Notes: generated from the sequence alone by a model not told the origin. DNA of 64,000 bases from Alloalcanivorax profundimaris (GCF_015265435.1 NZ_JABJWH010000036.1:186001-250000); one strand, 5' to 3'; positions 1 to 8,488 are shown, numbered from the stretch's first letter. A program made the numbers and translations.

Positions 1-558
1 GCCCTGCTCTCCCCGGCGCTGCCGGACAACGCCGAGGTACGCCACCTGGTGCGCTCGGAGATGCGCGACGGCCGCAAGGCGGCGCTGCTGCGCGGCAAGA
101 TCATCGAGCGTTTCATCGAGGCCGGGGTGGAGGCCTTCGTGGTCAACCACCAGGCGCTGCTCGAGGGACGGATGGAAGGCGACCTGCTGCACCACTGCGA
201 GCCGTCGGTTCACGACGTGGTGGAGAACGCCAAGCAACTGGCCCGGGGCAAGGTGTTCGAGCACCCGCGCAAGATCGAGCTGGAGATCGGTGCCTTCGAG
301 GTGATGGGGGCGCTGCTCGACGGTCTGATCGAGGCGGCGCTGTCCCATGCCCGGGGCACCGCCCGCAATTACCGCCACGAGCGCATCATCGACCTGATCG
401 GCCGCCACAGTTTCCCGGACGGCCTGGCGGAACTGGATGAGCGCGAGCGGGTATACCAGTGCATCATGCGGGCACTGGATTTCCTCTCCGGCATGACCGA
501 CAACTACGCCACCTACCTGGCCAAGCAGTTCTCCGGCATGGCCGAAACCCGCTACTGA
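1..558 (+). CDS. dgt: dGTP triphosphohydrolase, C-terminal part (5' end outside window)
   Basis: The frame is open from base 1 and ends at TGA 556-558, giving the last 185 residues. The segment resembles the all-helical C-terminal half of bacterial dGTPases, with the long helices and the near-terminal stretch YLAKQFSGM. These enzymes hydrolyse dGTP to deoxyguanosine and tripolyphosphate. The HD-domain metal ligands would lie upstream of the window and cannot be checked. The start is outside the window, so an internal GTG at base 49 should not be taken as the start. The gene meets a convergent hydrolase gene with a 7-base overlap of the two 3' ends. Confidence 0.8.
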   Translation, partial: ALLSPALPDNAEVRHLVRSEMRDGRKAALLRGKIIERFIEAGVEAFVVNHQALLEGRMEGDLLHHCEPSVHDVVENAKQLARGKVFEHPRKIELEIGAFEVMGALLDGLIEAALSHARGTARNYRHERIIDLIGRHSFPDGLAELDERERVYQCIMRALDFLSGMTDNYATYLAKQFSGMAETRY

Positions 559-1322
559 ACCCGGCGCAGAATGTCGTCCAGGGCGCGGTTGAACGCCTCC
601 GGCATTTCCAGTTGCGGGAAGTGGCCGGCGCCGGGCAGGCGCTGCTCGTCCACCCGGCCGGCGCAGCGCCGATAGGAGGCGTCCGGGATCAGATCGCCGT
701 TGATGGCCAGAATCGGCGCTTCCAGGGCCTGAAAGGCGGGTTCGGGGTCCCAGCGCAGCAGGTCCGACCACAGCGGCAGCATGCGCTCCGGGTCGGTTTC
801 CTTCATGCCGTCGGCGAGGGCGTCCTTGGCGGCCCGTCGCATGCCGCTGGCGGCATTGGTGTCCACCAGCCGGTCCAGGGCGGACTCGAAATCCTCCTGG
901 AAGCCTCGCTCGATGGCCGCGGCGTCGGCCTCGGCCAGATCGCCGTAGGGAATCACGAAGGTGTCCACGAGTACCACGGCCGCCACCGCCGACAACCGCG
1001 CGGCGGCCTCCATGGCCACGGCGCCGCCCATGGAATGTCCCACCAGCACCGTGCGCGCCGGCGCCCGCGCCGCCACCAGTTCCGCCACATCGGCGGCCAG
1101 GCCGGCCACGCTCCCGTCGCCGGCGGTATCGGCGGAATCCCCGTGGCCGGGCAGGTCCGGTGCCAGGCAATGGTACCGGCGCCCTTCCGCCCCCAGGAAA
1201 CCGGCCCAGTGCTGGCGGCGACAGGTCCAGCCATGCAATAGCACCACCAGGTGGTCGCCGGAGCCGGTTTCCGAGGCTCGCAGCTCGCGCCCGTCGGACA
1301 GGGTGATGGTGGTTTCGATCAT
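552..1322 (-). CDS. alpha/beta-fold hydrolase
   Basis: A 256-residue alpha/beta hydrolase. It shows the oxyanion HGW near residue 30, the PGHGDS strand, the nucleophile elbow GHSMGG with Ser97, an acid Asp in INGDLIPD and a C-terminal GAGH histidine. The ATG at 1322 is preferred over an in-frame ATG at 1340 because GGGGGA sits a few bases before it. The family includes esterases and C-C bond hydrolases, and the sequence does not identify a substrate. The gene stands alone, convergent with dgt and divergent from the regulator at 1599. Confidence 0.85.
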   Translation of the reverse strand: MIETTITLSDGRELRASETGSGDHLVVLLHGWTCRRQHWAGFLGAEGRRYHCLAPDLPGHGDSADTAGDGSVAGLAADVAELVAARAPARTVLVGHSMGGAVAMEAAARLSAVAAVVLVDTFVIPYGDLAEADAAAIERGFQEDFESALDRLVDTNAASGMRRAAKDALADGMKETDPERMLPLWSDLLRWDPEPAFQALEAPILAINGDLIPDASYRRCAGRVDEQRLPGAGHFPQLEMPEAFNRALDDILRRVQ

Positions 1323-1598
1323 GCGGTTTCCCCCAAACATTCAATCATCAATGGCCCTTTCAGGGCGGATTAAAGGCGGTCTTCCCAGCGCCGCCCCCAG
1401 CCAGGTGGGATTCAGGGCGCGGCCATGCACAAACATTCTCACGGCGCCCCCTCCAATCCCGTGAAGGCCCGTTATCGGCGGGTGTCGGAACGTTAACCGG
1501 CGCCGCCGTCGCGTAGCGTTTTGCTATCCGGTTCTCGTGGCAAGGATGATTTTGTGACATAGTCGACATTGGGGGTACAAGGTTACATCGGGGATTCC

Positions 1599-2783
1599 AT
1601 GGAAGCGTCAAAACTCCTTCCGTATAGCGGAGCGGCCTACGACGAACTGTTGGACACGCTCTACGCCACGCCGGTGGACCAGCAATGCTGGCCCGCTTTC
1701 CTGGAACAGCTGGTGCGCGTCAGCCGCTCCCGTTCGGCGCGCATGCTGGTGCTGGACCGGTCCGCCGAGCAGGTCACCTCCAGCGCCAAGATCAATATCG
1801 ACGACGGCGCCCACCGCCAGTACGTGGATTACTTCGTCAACGCCTGCCCGTGGCGGCCGGAATTGCGCGAAAAGCCCCCCGGGCGCCTGTATTCCACCTA
1901 CCTGGACTTTTCCTGCCGCCAGAAGCGGTTCTACGGCACCGAATTCTACAATGACTGGGCCCGCCAGTTGGATATTCACCACGGCGTGTGCGGCACCGTT
2001 TATCAAGGCGAGGACCACACCATCCAGTTGCTGGTGCAGCGCACCGACGGCCAGGGCCCCTACGACCAGCCGGACACCGACTGGTTCAACCATCTGGTGC
2101 CCCACGTACGCCGCGCCATTGAGCTGTGCCGCCACGGTGAACGGCTGCGCTGGCGCGGCGAAGCCGGCTCGGTGGCCGGCAGCCGGCCCTACGCCGTGGT
2201 GGGCGCGGCGGGCCGGGTGGACTATCTGTGCGAGCGGGCGCAAACCCTGATCGCCCACGAACCGGCGCTGATTCACCATCATGGCCGGCTGACCCTGCGC
2301 CCGGCCGGGCTGCGCGACCGCTTCCAGCAACTGCTCGACAGCGTGCTCGCCAGCGCCGGCCGGGGCTGGGGCCACGCCGGCGGCGCCCTGGCGGTGCCGC
2401 GCCTCGGAAAGCGGCCACTGGTGTGCGTGGTCAGCCCGCTGGCGCCGGAAGTGGCCCGCGCCCTGCTGCCCGGCGGCGGCCGGGCGCTGGTCTATTTCCA
2501 CCTGCCGGAACAGGAGGGCCGGGTGGACGAAGCCCAGGTGGCCATGCTGTTCGATCTCACCCCGGCGGAAGCCCGCGTGGCCCGGGGCGTGGCGGAGGGC
2601 CGCGACCTGGCCTCCCTGGCCGGGGACCAGGGCGTCTCGGTGCAAACCGTGCGCGGCCAGCTCAAGGCGGTGTTCCGCAAGACCGGCACCTCGCGGCAGA
2701 ACGAACTGGCCGCGCGCATCCTCAAATCACCGGCCCTGCGGCCCGCCGAACCGGCGCCGATCACCCTGGACCGGGTGCGCTAG
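1599..2783 (+). CDS. LuxR-family transcriptional regulator
   Basis: A 394-residue protein whose last ~65 residues form a LuxR/GerE-type helix-turn-helix: LTPAEARVARGVAEG, then a recognition-helix region SVQTVRGQLKAVFRKTG and the terminal NELAARIL. The N-terminal 300 residues carry no recognisable sensor motif and probably form a PAS/GAF-like or unknown ligand domain. The start at 1599 is chosen because GGGGA lies 7 bases upstream; a longer in-frame start at 1569 lacks a clear ribosome site. It is preceded by about 276 bases without a gene, probably holding its promoter and that of the divergent hydrolase. It overlaps the 3' end of the phosphatase gene by 4 bases. Confidence 0.85.
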   Translation: MEASKLLPYSGAAYDELLDTLYATPVDQQCWPAFLEQLVRVSRSRSARMLVLDRSAEQVTSSAKINIDDGAHRQYVDYFVNACPWRPELREKPPGRLYSTYLDFSCRQKRFYGTEFYNDWARQLDIHHGVCGTVYQGEDHTIQLLVQRTDGQGPYDQPDTDWFNHLVPHVRRAIELCRHGERLRWRGEAGSVAGSRPYAVVGAAGRVDYLCERAQTLIAHEPALIHHHGRLTLRPAGLRDRFQQLLDSVLASAGRGWGHAGGALAVPRLGKRPLVCVVSPLAPEVARALLPGGGRALVYFHLPEQEGRVDEAQVAMLFDLTPAEARVARGVAEGRDLASLAGDQGVSVQTVRGQLKAVFRKTGTSRQNELAARILKSPALRPAEPAPITLDRVR

Positions 2784-4339
2784 CCGCCGTGCTCTTCCGC
2801 CAGATGGCGGCGGTTGCGCTCCCGGGTGTGGGCCACGATGGCCGGGTAATCACGCAGCAGTTCCGCCGCCGGCCGCGCCGGACGGGCGCATTCCAGGCAG
2901 GCCAGATGCTCCCGCTTTTCGACCACGAAGCGGTCCCGCGACTGGAACGGGCCGGTCACCGTCTGCCGCTTCTCGTCCTCCAGCCCCTCCGGTTCGGCGC
3001 CCCAGAATTCGCCGGTGATGCGGCCCGGCTCCACCTGGTAATGCACCAACCCGATGCCCACGAACTGCTTCGCGGACCAGCCCTGGGGACCGTCGTCGAA
3101 CAGACGCACGGAAGCGCCGCCGGTGCCGCACAGCACCTGCACATAGCCCAGCGATGATTCGACCCCGTAGGCCATGGGTTTGGAGCGCTGATAAACGTGG
3201 TCGTGGCCCACCAGCAGCAGGTCCACGCCGTAGCGCAGCAGAATGTTTTCCTGCAGGGTGACCAGCGCGAAATTGGCCGGGCTGCGACCGTCCTGGTCGG
3301 TCCAGATCGGGTAATGCTGGACCAGCACGATGAAGTCGATTTCACCCCGCGCCCGCCGAGCGGCGGCCTTGGCCAGATCGATCTCCAGGTTCACCAGCTC
3401 CTCGGCCAGGGAAAAATCCTCGATCAACGCACCGGCGCTGCTGACGAAGAAATGCACCCGGTTGATGTCGAACCCGTAGTAGGTGCTGCCCGGATTGGGG
3501 TTCAGGTTGTCCAACAGCGGGTCCGGGTGGGTCAGCCGGCTCTTGAAGGCCTTGCCGGCGGTGAGCCCTTCGCCGTCCTTGGCCTCGTGGTTGCCCGCCG
3601 CCGCCATGGTCAGGGTACTGGCCAGCAACGGCTCCGCCAGATCGAACCACTGGTCCCACACCGGCTGGTCGCCATTGGCGTAGGACAGGTCGCCGGCCAG
3701 GATCAGCAGATCCCGCCGATGGCGCCGGCTCTCGTCGATAACGCGCCGGGCGCGCTCGTTGACGCCTACGTCGCCGTAGTGGATGAAGGTCCAGTTGTCC
3801 CGGGGGATGGCGTCGAGCCAGTAGACCCGGGACCAGCCACCCTGCTCGGACCCGACCCGGTAGCGGAACGGCTTGTCCGGGTCCAGCGCCGGGGCCATGG
3901 CCCGGTGGGTGCGGGCGTCCACGCCGAAGGTGTCCTCCGAGAAGGCGTACACCCATTTCAGCAGCGGCCGGCTCTGAATGCGCTCCTCGTCCCAGGGGCC
4001 GTCGGGCTGGTCGTACTCCAGCCGCTGGCGGGGTGCCTCGGCGCCGTCGGTGAACCAGGTCAGGGTGCGGGTCCGGTTACTGTTGTCCTGCACGCTGACG
4101 TGCAGCCCCCGGGGCGGATGGGTCGCCGGCCGGGGCTCCGGCGGGACCGGCGTCTCCGGGTCCGGCGTGGTGGGCCCGGGCGGCGCCGGGTCCGGGGCGT
4201 TCGGCGCCGGCGCGGCGGCGCCGTTGCCGCCGCCACCCCCGCCACAACCGGCCAGCACCACGGCGGAACCGGCCATGCCCTTCAACAGAAACCGGCGCCG
4301 TCGATTCAAGGCACCGGCAAACTCATCGTCACGCTGCAT
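2780..4339 (-). CDS. Tat-exported purple-acid-phosphatase-like metallophosphoesterase lipoprotein
   Basis: A 519-residue protein with a twin-arginine motif (RRRFLLK, residues 14-20) followed by a lipobox VLAGC with Cys32, so it should be exported folded and lipidated. A Gly run and a Pro/Asp-rich linker (residues 33-76) lead into a fibronectin-like domain. The metallophosphatase core has the five purple acid phosphatase blocks: D190 in HYGD, GDLSY (D217, Y220), GNHE (N250, H251), VQHYPIW and GHDHV. Purple acid phosphatases use a dinuclear metal centre to cleave phosphomonoesters. The Tyr of GDLSY fits the Fe(III)-ligand position. Likely an envelope phosphate scavenger; the substrate is inferred. 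Confidence 0.88.
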   Translation of the reverse strand: MQRDDEFAGALNRRRRFLLKGMAGSAVVLAGCGGGGGGNGAAAPAPNAPDPAPPGPTTPDPETPVPPEPRPATHPPRGLHVSVQDNSNRTRTLTWFTDGAEAPRQRLEYDQPDGPWDEERIQSRPLLKWVYAFSEDTFGVDARTHRAMAPALDPDKPFRYRVGSEQGGWSRVYWLDAIPRDNWTFIHYGDVGVNERARRVIDESRRHRRDLLILAGDLSYANGDQPVWDQWFDLAEPLLASTLTMAAAGNHEAKDGEGLTAGKAFKSRLTHPDPLLDNLNPNPGSTYYGFDINRVHFFVSSAGALIEDFSLAEELVNLEIDLAKAAARRARGEIDFIVLVQHYPIWTDQDGRSPANFALVTLQENILLRYGVDLLLVGHDHVYQRSKPMAYGVESSLGYVQVLCGTGGASVRLFDDGPQGWSAKQFVGIGLVHYQVEPGRITGEFWGAEPEGLEDEKRQTVTGPFQSRDRFVVEKREHLACLECARPARPAAELLRDYPAIVAHTRERNRRHLAEEHGG

Positions 4340-4457
4340 GATCGTGCTCCTTGGCGAAAAGCCGGGAGCATGGCCGCCGCTGATGTCGGTTCCCTGACAA
4401 TACCCCGCCGCGACGGTGGGCTTTTGGTAGCGTTACGTGAAGGTCCGGTAAACGGTC

Positions 4458-5357
4458 CTACTCGATCAGGGGCAGGCGGTGTTCCAGGGTGGCCGCGCGC
4501 ACCGCGTCGGGGATGCGGATTTCCGTGGCCAGGGGCAGGTGATCGGAGAGCCGGCAGTCGGTGAGCACGCGGGTGTGGCGCACTTCCAGCTCCGGCGAAC
4601 GCAGGATGTGGTCGATGTGCCGGTCCGGGGCCCAGCTGGGGAAGGTGAACAGCTCGCCTTCCACGGGCACCAGGTCGAGCTCCGCCAGGGGCGACTGAGC
4701 CAGGTGCTCCAGCCGGCAATTGAAGTCCCCCATCACCACGGTGTAGCGATAGGGGCGCAGCAGGCGGCTCACGTAACCAAGCTGGGTGTTGCGCATCTTC
4801 TCGCCCAGGGCCAGGTGCACCACGGCCACCACCAGGGGCTGTATCGGATGGCCGAACTTGATCAGGATGGCGCCGCGACCGGGCAGGCCCGGCAGGGTGT
4901 GGTCCTCCACCGCGAACGGCGTGAGGCGGCTCAGGAAACCGTTGCTGAACTGGCCGAGGCGGCCCAGGTTACGGTTAAGCTGCTGGTGCCAGAACGGGAA
5001 GTCCGCCATCGAGGCCAGGTGCACCAGCTGGTTGACGTTGCGCGAGCGCAGGCTGCCACCGTCCACCTCCTGCAGGCCCACCACGTCGAAGTGGCGCACC
5101 ACCTCGGCGATCTGCTCGATGGTTTCCACGCTGCGCGGATGCGCCACCAGATGCTTCCAGCTGCCGGTGAGGTACTCCCGGAAGCGGCGCGTACCGATGC
5201 CCGCCTGGATATTGAAACTGAGCAGCTTCAGGCTGTCCTCGGGCAGGGTCACCTCGCGCACCCGGCGGGTGCGGCGGTGCCCTTCCCGGGCCAGGGAAAA
5301 GCCCGCCGGGCGGGCCTTCCAGGATTGATAGGCGGTACGGGCGCGGTCCAGCAGCAT
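4458..5357 (-). CDS. endonuclease/exonuclease/phosphatase (EEP) family protein
   Basis: A 299-residue EEP-fold hydrolase. Motifs in order are LLSFNIQAG (metal-site Asn), VVGLQEVDGG (Glu), VVHLALG, VVMGDFNC (Asp-x-Asn) and the C-terminal SDHLPL (Asp-His). This set is the standard DNase I-like active site for phosphodiester cleavage. A homologue lies next to dsbA in Pseudomonas as well. The gene starts 17 bases after the dsbA stop on the same strand, so co-transcription with dsbA is likely. The ribosome site is weak (GGAG about 12 bases upstream). The N-terminal 40 residues are basic and lack a signal peptide, suggesting a cytoplasmic location. Confidence 0.85.
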   Translation of the reverse strand: MLLDRARTAYQSWKARPAGFSLAREGHRRTRRVREVTLPEDSLKLLSFNIQAGIGTRRFREYLTGSWKHLVAHPRSVETIEQIAEVVRHFDVVGLQEVDGGSLRSRNVNQLVHLASMADFPFWHQQLNRNLGRLGQFSNGFLSRLTPFAVEDHTLPGLPGRGAILIKFGHPIQPLVVAVVHLALGEKMRNTQLGYVSRLLRPYRYTVVMGDFNCRLEHLAQSPLAELDLVPVEGELFTFPSWAPDRHIDHILRSPELEVRHTRVLTDCRLSDHLPLATEIRIPDAVRAATLEHRLPLIE

Positions 5358-5374
5358 GGACGCTCGGGCTCCGG

Positions 5375-6019
5375 TTACTGGCTCTCTTGCTCGACCAGGT
5401 AGTCGATCACGTCGAACATTTCCGCGTTGCTCTTGAGGCCATCACGCAGGATCAGGTACTTGCCGTTGACCACGAAGGACGGCACGCCACGGATCTGGTA
5501 GTCACGGGCCAGGGCATCGGCCTGACGCAGCTTGGTGGACACCCCGAAGGAGCCGTAGAGCTGGTTGAACTCGTCCTTGTCCACGCCGTACTTGGCGAAG
5601 AAATCCGCCAGGGCGGTGGGCGTGAACAGCGGTTCCCGGTGCTTGTGGATGGCGTCGAACACCGGCTTGTGGACCTTGTCCACGATGTCCAGGATGTCGG
5701 CCACGTAGTAGGCACGGGCCAGCGGCTCGGCGTTGCGCAGGAAGGTCACCGGGGTACGCACGTAGTTCACGTTGTCCGGCTTGTCCTCGAGCCAGTCGTG
5801 CACCAGCGGCTCCAGGTTGTAGCAGTGCGGGCAGACGTAGGAGAAGAACTCGCGCACTTCCACCTTGTCCGGATCATCCACGCTACCCGGCGCTTCGAGC
5901 ACCTTGTAGTGCGTCCCTTCCGCGTAGCGCGCATGGCCGCTGGATTCCGCCGCCCCGACCGCGCCGGCTAGGCCCAGACCCACCAGCAACGCCGCTGCCG
6001 TCATGAGCTTACGCAACAT
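5375..6019 (-). CDS. dsbA: thiol:disulfide interchange protein DsbA
   Basis: A 214-residue periplasmic thioredoxin-fold oxidase. A signal peptide (residues 1-23, ending VGAAES) precedes the active site CPHC (Cys63, Cys66). The cis-proline loop is RGVPSFVVNG. DsbA donates disulfide bonds to exported proteins and is reoxidised by DsbB. Neighbouring c-type cytochromes also need periplasmic thiol chemistry, and this dsbA-cytochrome order is conserved in Pseudomonas. The start is supported by GGAGAA upstream. A terminator at 6142-6169 separates it from the cytochrome genes, so it probably has its own promoter in 6020-6140. Confidence 0.96.
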   Translation of the reverse strand: MLRKLMTAAALLVGLGLAGAVGAAESSGHARYAEGTHYKVLEAPGSVDDPDKVEVREFFSYVCPHCYNLEPLVHDWLEDKPDNVNYVRTPVTFLRNAEPLARAYYVADILDIVDKVHKPVFDAIHKHREPLFTPTALADFFAKYGVDKDEFNQLYGSFGVSTKLRQADALARDYQIRGVPSFVVNGKYLILRDGLKSNAEMFDVIDYLVEQESQ

Positions 6020-6141
6020 GAAATTCTCCTTGTTGTCGACTAGTCCACTCTGTGACCACCGTGGGGCGAAAACGCTCCCGGCGGCCGGAAAACATCCTCA
6101 TTATGACCACATCTCCGGTCACTTGCATGAAGAGAGCCCAT

Positions 6142-6169
6142 AAAAAAGGCAGCCAGAGGCTGCCTTTTT
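6142..6169 (-). terminator. intrinsic terminator after the cytochrome c4 gene
   Basis: GGCAGCC (6148-6154), loop AGA, GGCTGCC (6158-6164) form a 7-bp stem. It is flanked by six A on the left and five T on the right, so it can terminate in both directions. Its main client is the leftward cytochrome transcript ending at 6191. Confidence 0.85.
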
Positions 6170-6190
6170 CGTCGCGGGGCGGGTCGGCGC

Positions 6191-6847
6191 TTATTCCTCG
6201 GCGCCGCCCTCGTCCACGGACAGGCCGGAGACGAAGCTGGCCACCGCCTTGATCTGAGCGTCGCTCATCTTGGCGGCGATGGTGCGCATCATCGCCTGCG
6301 GATCGTTGGCGCGCTTGGCCATGTCGCCAATGGCCTCGCTGCCGGCGGCGCGGAATGCCTTGAGCTGGGCTTCCACGTAATCCGGGTGCTGGCCCGCCAG
6401 CGCCGGGAAACCGGCGGCGTCGATGCCCTCGCCCGCCGGGCCGTGGCAGCCGGAGCAGGCGGGAATGCCGGCTTCGACGTCGCCGCCACGGTACAGGCGC
6501 TCGCCCTGGTCGACCCAGTCCGCGCTGGCCTGGCCAGTGGTGATCGTCTGCTCGGCGAAATACGCCGCCAGGTCCTGCATGTCCTGGTCGCTCAGGTTGG
6601 CCACCTGACCGGCCATGATGGCGTTTTCACGGGCGCCGGATTTGAACGCCTTGAGTTGTTCCAGCAGGTACTTCTGCCCCTGGCCCGCCAGGCTCGGGTA
6701 CATGCCGGACGGCGAATTACCGTCCGGGCCGTGGCAGGCGGCGCACGGCTGGGATTTTTCCTTGCCGGCTTCCGGATTCCCCTCAGCCAGTGCGAAAGGG
6801 GCGGCAACCAGGGCCGCCAGCAGCACGATCAGCTTGATACACTTCAT
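6191..6847 (-). CDS. cytochrome c4 (di-haem)
   Basis: A 218-residue exported cytochrome. A signal peptide (1-21) is followed by two c-type haem sites, CAACH (Cys35, Cys38, His39) and CSGCH (Cys131, Cys134, His135), each with a downstream Met candidate. Two homologous halves are typical of cytochrome c4, a periplasmic electron carrier to terminal oxidases. The ribosome site AGGAAAGG is clear. The gene follows the mono-haem cytochrome by 24 bases, forming a two-gene operon. The same pair sits between dsbA and engB in Pseudomonas. Confidence 0.93.
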   Translation of the reverse strand: MKCIKLIVLLAALVAAPFALAEGNPEAGKEKSQPCAACHGPDGNSPSGMYPSLAGQGQKYLLEQLKAFKSGARENAIMAGQVANLSDQDMQDLAAYFAEQTITTGQASADWVDQGERLYRGGDVEAGIPACSGCHGPAGEGIDAAGFPALAGQHPDYVEAQLKAFRAAGSEAIGDMAKRANDPQAMMRTIAAKMSDAQIKAVASFVSGLSVDEGGAEE

Positions 6848-6871
6848 GGCCTTTCCTTCAAAAACAGCGAC

Positions 6872-7168
6872 TTACTTCGACATGTATTCGATCAGGGCGC
6901 GGTATTCCTCGTCGGAGCAGTCACCGCACATGCCCCCCGGCGGCATCGCGTTGTAGCCCTCTTTGACGTGTTTGACCAGCGTGTCCATGCCTTTCTCGAG
7001 GCGCGGTTTCCAGGCGGCCTGGTCACCGGTCTTGGGCGCGCCGGCGGCGCCGCTGGAATGGCAGTAGGTGCAACTTTGATCGTAGCGTTCCTTAACGGCA
7101 TCGGCCTGGGCGCCCGTGGTCAGGCCCAGGGCCAGGGTCAGGGCGAGCCCTGCGATCAAACCTTTCAT
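6872..7168 (-). CDS. cytochrome c5-type mono-haem protein
   Basis: A 98-residue small cytochrome with a signal peptide (1-22) and one haem motif CTYCH (Cys33, Cys36, His37). The likely axial Met is in the YNAMPPGGMCGDCSDEE segment, which also holds the CxxC pair (GMCGDC) characteristic of cytochrome c5. It should act as a periplasmic electron shuttle beside cytochrome c4. GGGGAGA lies just upstream of the ATG. A perfect 11-bp inverted repeat (7213-7249) lies in its leader or promoter region. Confidence 0.9.
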   Translation of the reverse strand: MKGLIAGLALTLALGLTTGAQADAVKERYDQSCTYCHSSGAAGAPKTGDQAAWKPRLEKGMDTLVKHVKEGYNAMPPGGMCGDCSDEEYRALIEYMSK

Positions 7169-7212
7169 GCGGTATCTCCCCGTGGAGCTGGCGACATGCT
7201 GGCTTTATTGTG

Positions 7213-7249
7213 GGTCTTTGTCTGGTATTTGCCTTTAAAGACAAAGACC
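7213..7249. repeat. perfect 11-bp inverted repeat in the cytochrome/engB divergent promoter region
   Basis: GGTCTTTGTCT (7213-7223) is exactly complementary to AGACAAAGACC (7239-7249) with a 15-base spacer. It lies 45 bases upstream of the cytochrome c5 start and 139 bases upstream of engB. Only short T runs flank it, so it could be an operator or a leader hairpin. It does not match the Anr/Fnr box TTGAT-N4-ATCAA. Confidence 0.6.
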
Positions 7250-7387
7250 TGTAGAACGTCGGCCACGCGGCGAACGCGCGACGGCGCGCATTATATACTA
7301 GAGGTCCGCTCCCGTCATATGCCTTATTAACGGTGCGGTTTTTCCAAGCCGCCCAGTGCCAACCGCCCAGTGTGTGAGACCCGGCCC

Positions 7388-8029
7388 ATGCCCCAACACC
7401 CGACCCAGCGCCTGCTGCACCAGGCCCGTTTCCTGAAAAGCGCCCAGACCGTGGAGCAGTGTCCGCCGGACGAGGGCTACGAGGTGGCGTTCGCGGGCCG
7501 CTCCAACGCCGGTAAATCCAGCGCCATCAACCGGCTCACCGGCCAGCGCAGCCTGGCGCGCACCTCCAAGACCCCGGGCCGCACCCAGTTGCTGAACTTC
7601 TTCGAGCTGGACGAGGAGCGCCGCCTGGTGGACCTGCCCGGCTACGGCTACGCCAAGGTCGACAAGCAGACCCGCCAGCAGTGGCAGCACCACCTGGACG
7701 ACTACCTGGCGCGGCGCGCCTGCCTGGCCGGCCTGGTGCTGCTGATGGACATCCGCCACCCGCTCAAGGACTTCGACCGGCTGATCCTGGACTGGTCCGC
7801 CCAGGCCGGGATGCCACTGCACCTGCTAATCACCAAGGCGGACAAGCTCAAGTTCGGCGCCGCCAAGTCCACCCTGCTGCAGGTGCGCAAGACGCTGAAG
7901 GATCACCCGGCGCCGCTCAGCGCCCAGCTGTTCTCCGCCACCGCCGGCACCGGTTGCGACGAGGCCTGGACCCGTCTCGGCCAATGGCTGCGGATGCCGC
8001 CACCGGACGACGACACGCCGGCGAACTGA
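7388..8029 (+). CDS. engB: ribosome biogenesis GTPase EngB (YihA/YsxC)
   Basis: A 213-residue small TRAFAC GTPase with P-loop GRSNAGKS (37-44), switch [10 protein letters not shown], switch [11 protein letters not shown], the base-specificity TKAD and a C-terminal SA loop. EngB is needed for assembly of the large ribosomal subunit. The ATG at 7388 is chosen because the resulting N-terminus matches family length; an in-frame GTG at 7370 would add six residues. In Pseudomonas and E. coli engB lies beside polA with a small RNA between them. Here polA is about 42 kb away, but a candidate small RNA still follows engB. Confidence 0.95.
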   Translation: MPQHPTQRLLHQARFLKSAQTVEQCPPDEGYEVAFAGRSNAGKSSAINRLTGQRSLARTSKTPGRTQLLNFFELDEERRLVDLPGYGYAKVDKQTRQQWQHHLDDYLARRACLAGLVLLMDIRHPLKDFDRLILDWSAQAGMPLHLLITKADKLKFGAAKSTLLQVRKTLKDHPAPLSAQLFSATAGTGCDEAWTRLGQWLRMPPPDDDTPAN

Positions 8030-8224
8030 CCCCCTCTGTCACACTTTCGACGCTTTTCGGCACTATATTGATTCCCGTCAACGCGGCCCACCCTGGCTTC
8101 GATATCGTAACTTCATGATTTTTATCCGGTTTTTATATTTCGACCGGTACGGCACGGGGTTTGCTAGAAATGGGGCGGATAGGGGAAAGCCCGGCCCGGA
8201 GCCGGCACCTGCTTTTCAGCAGGC

Positions 8225-8278
8225 AAAAAAAATCCCTGGCAGCAAGTGGGGGGAAGGGAACGACTGCGCTGCCAGGGA
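8225..8278 (-). terminator. rho-independent terminator of the candidate small RNA
   Basis: TCCCTGGCAGC (8233-8243) pairs perfectly with GCTGCCAGGGA (8268-8278), and eight T follow on the minus strand (A tract 8225-8232 on plus). It would also end read-through from the Mrp operon, whose last gene stops at 8489. Confidence 0.85.
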
Positions 8279-8374
8279 GGCTTGCCGCCCCGGCCTCCTG
8301 GGGGAGAGACCGGGGTGTCCAGAAGCTACGAACCGGCGAGGGTACTGGGGGATCGGGGGTACCGGTCCGTAGCC
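8225..8374 (-). ncRNA. candidate small RNA with three C-rich hairpin loops
   Basis: Minus-strand transcript predicted from +1 near 8374 to the U8 tract at 8225, about 150 nt, in a gene-free stretch. Hairpin 1 pairs 8362-8374 with 8324-8336 (13 bp with two G-U) and exposes two CCCCC runs. Hairpin 2 pairs 8308-8315 with 8288-8295 around a loop containing CUCCCCC. Hairpin 3 is the terminator, with an 11-bp stem and a loop containing UUCCCUUCCCCCC. C-rich loops of this kind can pair with Shine-Dalgarno sequences. The position next to engB, with an AlgU-like promoter, recalls ErsA of Pseudomonas aeruginosa. Homology is not shown. All pairings were read by eye. Confidence 0.6.
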
Positions 8375-8380
8375 ATTAGT

Positions 8381-8410
8381 TAGGACCGGCCGCCTTTGGA
8401 AAAAGTTTCC
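8381..8410 (-). promoter_or_regulatory. sigma-E/AlgU-like promoter for the candidate small RNA
   Basis: On the minus strand GGAAACTT (8410-8403), a 17-base spacer and TCCTA (8385-8381) resemble the sigma-E/AlgU consensus GAACTT-N16/17-TCnnA, with one mismatch in the -35. A six-base discriminator then leads to G8374, which is also the first base of hairpin 1. The agreement of promoter, start and hairpin supports it, but it is a by-eye match. Confidence 0.5.
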
Positions 8411-8488
8411 AGGTCATTTCACCTTTTACAAATTTCACTTTTCGTCTCCGAAACTTTTCCGGAACCGCCGGCCCGACGCCCGTTCGGG

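Noticed and set aside
8110-8300. plus-strand RNA gene (RNase P, 6S or a riboswitch) downstream of engB
   Set aside because: None of the conserved cores of these RNAs could be found, and the A8 tract and hairpin polarity favour a minus-strand transcript.
8115-8372. 85-codon plus-strand frame in the gap after engB
   Set aside because: No ribosome site or family motif; it runs across the hairpins of the candidate small RNA.
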